A DNA stretch of 64,000 bases, from NCBI RefSeq assembly GCF_039522935.1, contig NZ_BAAAEI010000015.1:1-64000 (forward strand). Direction: 5' to 3'. Below the pieces are notes generated by a model that ran no database searches, was not told the origin of the DNA, and worked only from the letters and a program-made list of their open reading frames with translations. This stretch comes from Bowmanella denitrificans (GTDB lineage: Bacteria > Pseudomonadota > Gammaproteobacteria > Enterobacterales > Alteromonadaceae). The translations under genes were made by a program, and so were the position numbers. Positions 63,268 to 64,000 of this stretch are shown here, one piece after another. Position 1 is the stretch's first letter; the number at the start of each line of letters is the position of its first letter.

Positions 63268-63519
63268 ATGAATAGCATCAGCTATACAACTGCCCGTAGC
63301 AATCTTGCTAAAACAATGGAGCAAGTTTGTGCCGACCACGCCCCCATAGCCATTACCCGCAAAGGTGAAGGCGCAGTGGTAATGATCTCGATGGAAGACT
63401 ACCAAGCGCTTGAAGAAACCGCTTACCTTCTTAGAAGCCCCAAGAATGCACGCCGTTTAATTGAGTCTGTCGCAGAATTGGAACAAGGCAATGGTAAAGA
63501 AAGGGCACTTTCTGAGTGA
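63268..63519 (+). CDS. yefM: YefM antitoxin (Phd/YefM family)
   Basis: The protein has about 83 residues starting MNSISYTTARSNLAKTMEQV at the ATG at 63268; the frame opens at 63247 within the operator. ITRKGEGAVVMISMEDYQALEETAYLLRSP is the YefM DNA-binding and dimer core. The disordered C-terminus (ELEQGNGKERALSE) should wrap the YoeB toxin. It overlaps yoeB by 4 bases. Confidence 0.95.
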   Translation: MNSISYTTARSNLAKTMEQVCADHAPIAITRKGEGAVVMISMEDYQALEETAYLLRSPKNARRLIESVAELEQGNGKERALSE

Positions 63520-63770
63520 AGCTAATTTTTGCCGAGCACGCATGGGAAGACTACCTATATTGGCAAAAAACCGACAAGCAAATAGTCAAACGGATCAACC
63601 TGCTGATAAAGGAAATATCCCGAGACCCCTTTGAGGGAATTGGCAAGCCCGAACCACTAAAACATGCCCTGTCAGGCTATTGGTCGCGCAGAATTAATGA
63701 TGAACATAGAATAGTTTATAAAGCCCAGGATGATTCTATTTTAATTGCCCAGCTTCGTTATCATTACTGA
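63516..63770 (+). CDS. yoeB: YoeB toxin (RelE superfamily)
   Basis: The 84-residue protein reads as a canonical YoeB: MKLIFAEHAWEDYLYWQKTD, EISRDPFEGIGKPEPLKH and YWSRRINDEHRIVYKA, ending LRYHY with the catalytic C-terminal His-Tyr. It cleaves mRNA at the ribosomal A site. The start is a GTG overlapping the yefM stop (GTGA). Confidence 0.96.
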   Translation: MKLIFAEHAWEDYLYWQKTDKQIVKRINLLIKEISRDPFEGIGKPEPLKHALSGYWSRRINDEHRIVYKAQDDSILIAQLRYHY

Positions 63771-63778
63771 AGCCAGGC

Positions 63779-63964
63779 TTAGAAAAAATCATCATTCTTT
63801 TTCACCCAATAATAAATGGGGATAGCTGATATTATTAAGATTGATGTTAGTATTATCGCTTTCCCTGCATCTACTTGTTCTAATTCACCAATAACAAAGA
63901 AGAATCCGATCATAAAAACCGAATAAACAGACCATATACTCCAAAAAGCTGTTTTCTTACTCAT
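63779..63964 (-). CDS. small two-helix membrane protein, hypothetical
   Basis: A 61-residue protein (MSKKTAFWSIWSVYSVFMIGFF, then GKAIILTSILIISAIPIYYWVKK) with two predicted membrane segments. AAGGA is placed 5-7 bases before the ATG. It is convergent with yoeB, 8 bases apart. AT-rich. I do not recognise the family; it may be part of the accessory segment. Confidence 0.6.
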   Translation of the reverse strand: MSKKTAFWSIWSVYSVFMIGFFFVIGELEQVDAGKAIILTSILIISAIPIYYWVKKNDDFF

Positions 63965-64000
63965 AACAATCCTTTTTATAAGACGTGTTCTTTCTTAATT

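Overview
The window is ordinary chromosome from a marine-type gammaproteobacterium, most likely an Alteromonadales/Alteromonadaceae relative. Two E. coli-like blocks of synteny point there: parE-yqiA-cpdA-yqiB-nudF divergent from tolC, and ubiI-ubiH-pepP-ygfB opposite 6S RNA, then ygfA, rpiA and serA. The carbohydrate genes (TonB-dependent receptor, flavin halogenase, GH31, several GH13, an MFS sugar porter, LacI-type operators) are also a typical Alteromonadales arrangement. The genus assignment is inference from gene content; no rRNA gene is present.

Layout. 1-1.6 kb: two poorly known genes, one an AT-rich gluzincin-like peptidase. 1.7-9.0 kb: an RND efflux pump with its adaptor, an exported Nudix lipoprotein, a small MscS channel and a conserved unknown protein. 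9.0-15.0 kb: the parE-to-tolC housekeeping block. 15.2-17.3 kb: a GH16 lipoprotein with a palindromic operator and a LacI regulator. 17.3-23.2 kb: a ZIP transporter, a PH-domain protein, a SlyD-type FKBP, a DUF389 protein paired with an L-lactate permease, and a DUF3718 protein.

23.4-46.7 kb holds a maltodextrin/alpha-glucan utilisation locus: secreted GH13 lipoproteins, a GH31 alpha-glucosidase, an SLC45-like MFS porter, a TonB-dependent receptor, a flavin-dependent halogenase and a cytoplasmic GH13 alpha-glucosidase. Four transcription units in this stretch carry the identical 14-mer TGAATACGTATGCA, always in the same orientation to the gene. Intercalated are murein-peptide enzymes (an S66 LD-carboxypeptidase and an M14 carboxypeptidase), a CZB chemoreceptor-like protein, OmpW with two FNR-like boxes, a TetR regulator and an M48/DUF898 pair. 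In the proposed pathway, oligosaccharides cross the outer membrane through the receptor, are trimmed in the periplasm by GH13/GH31 enzymes, enter through the MFS porter and are finished by the cytoplasmic GH13.

47-52 kb: a PrsT-like TPR lipoprotein and a DEAD-box RNA helicase, followed by a 102-bp tandem repeat. 52-56.3 kb: the ubiI-ubiH-pepP-ygfB operon. 56.6-61.9 kb: 6S RNA, a DoxX protein, a hybrid histidine kinase, ygfA, rpiA and serA. The right end (62-63.8 kb) is accessory: a higBA and a yefM-yoeB toxin-antitoxin module set among four copies of a dispersed imperfect inverted repeat.

I found no CRISPR array, tRNA, rRNA, prophage or intact insertion sequence. The strongest unexplained signals are the four-site sugar regulon, the halogenase inside the sugar locus, the exported Nudix lipoprotein and the repeat-flanked toxin-antitoxin modules.
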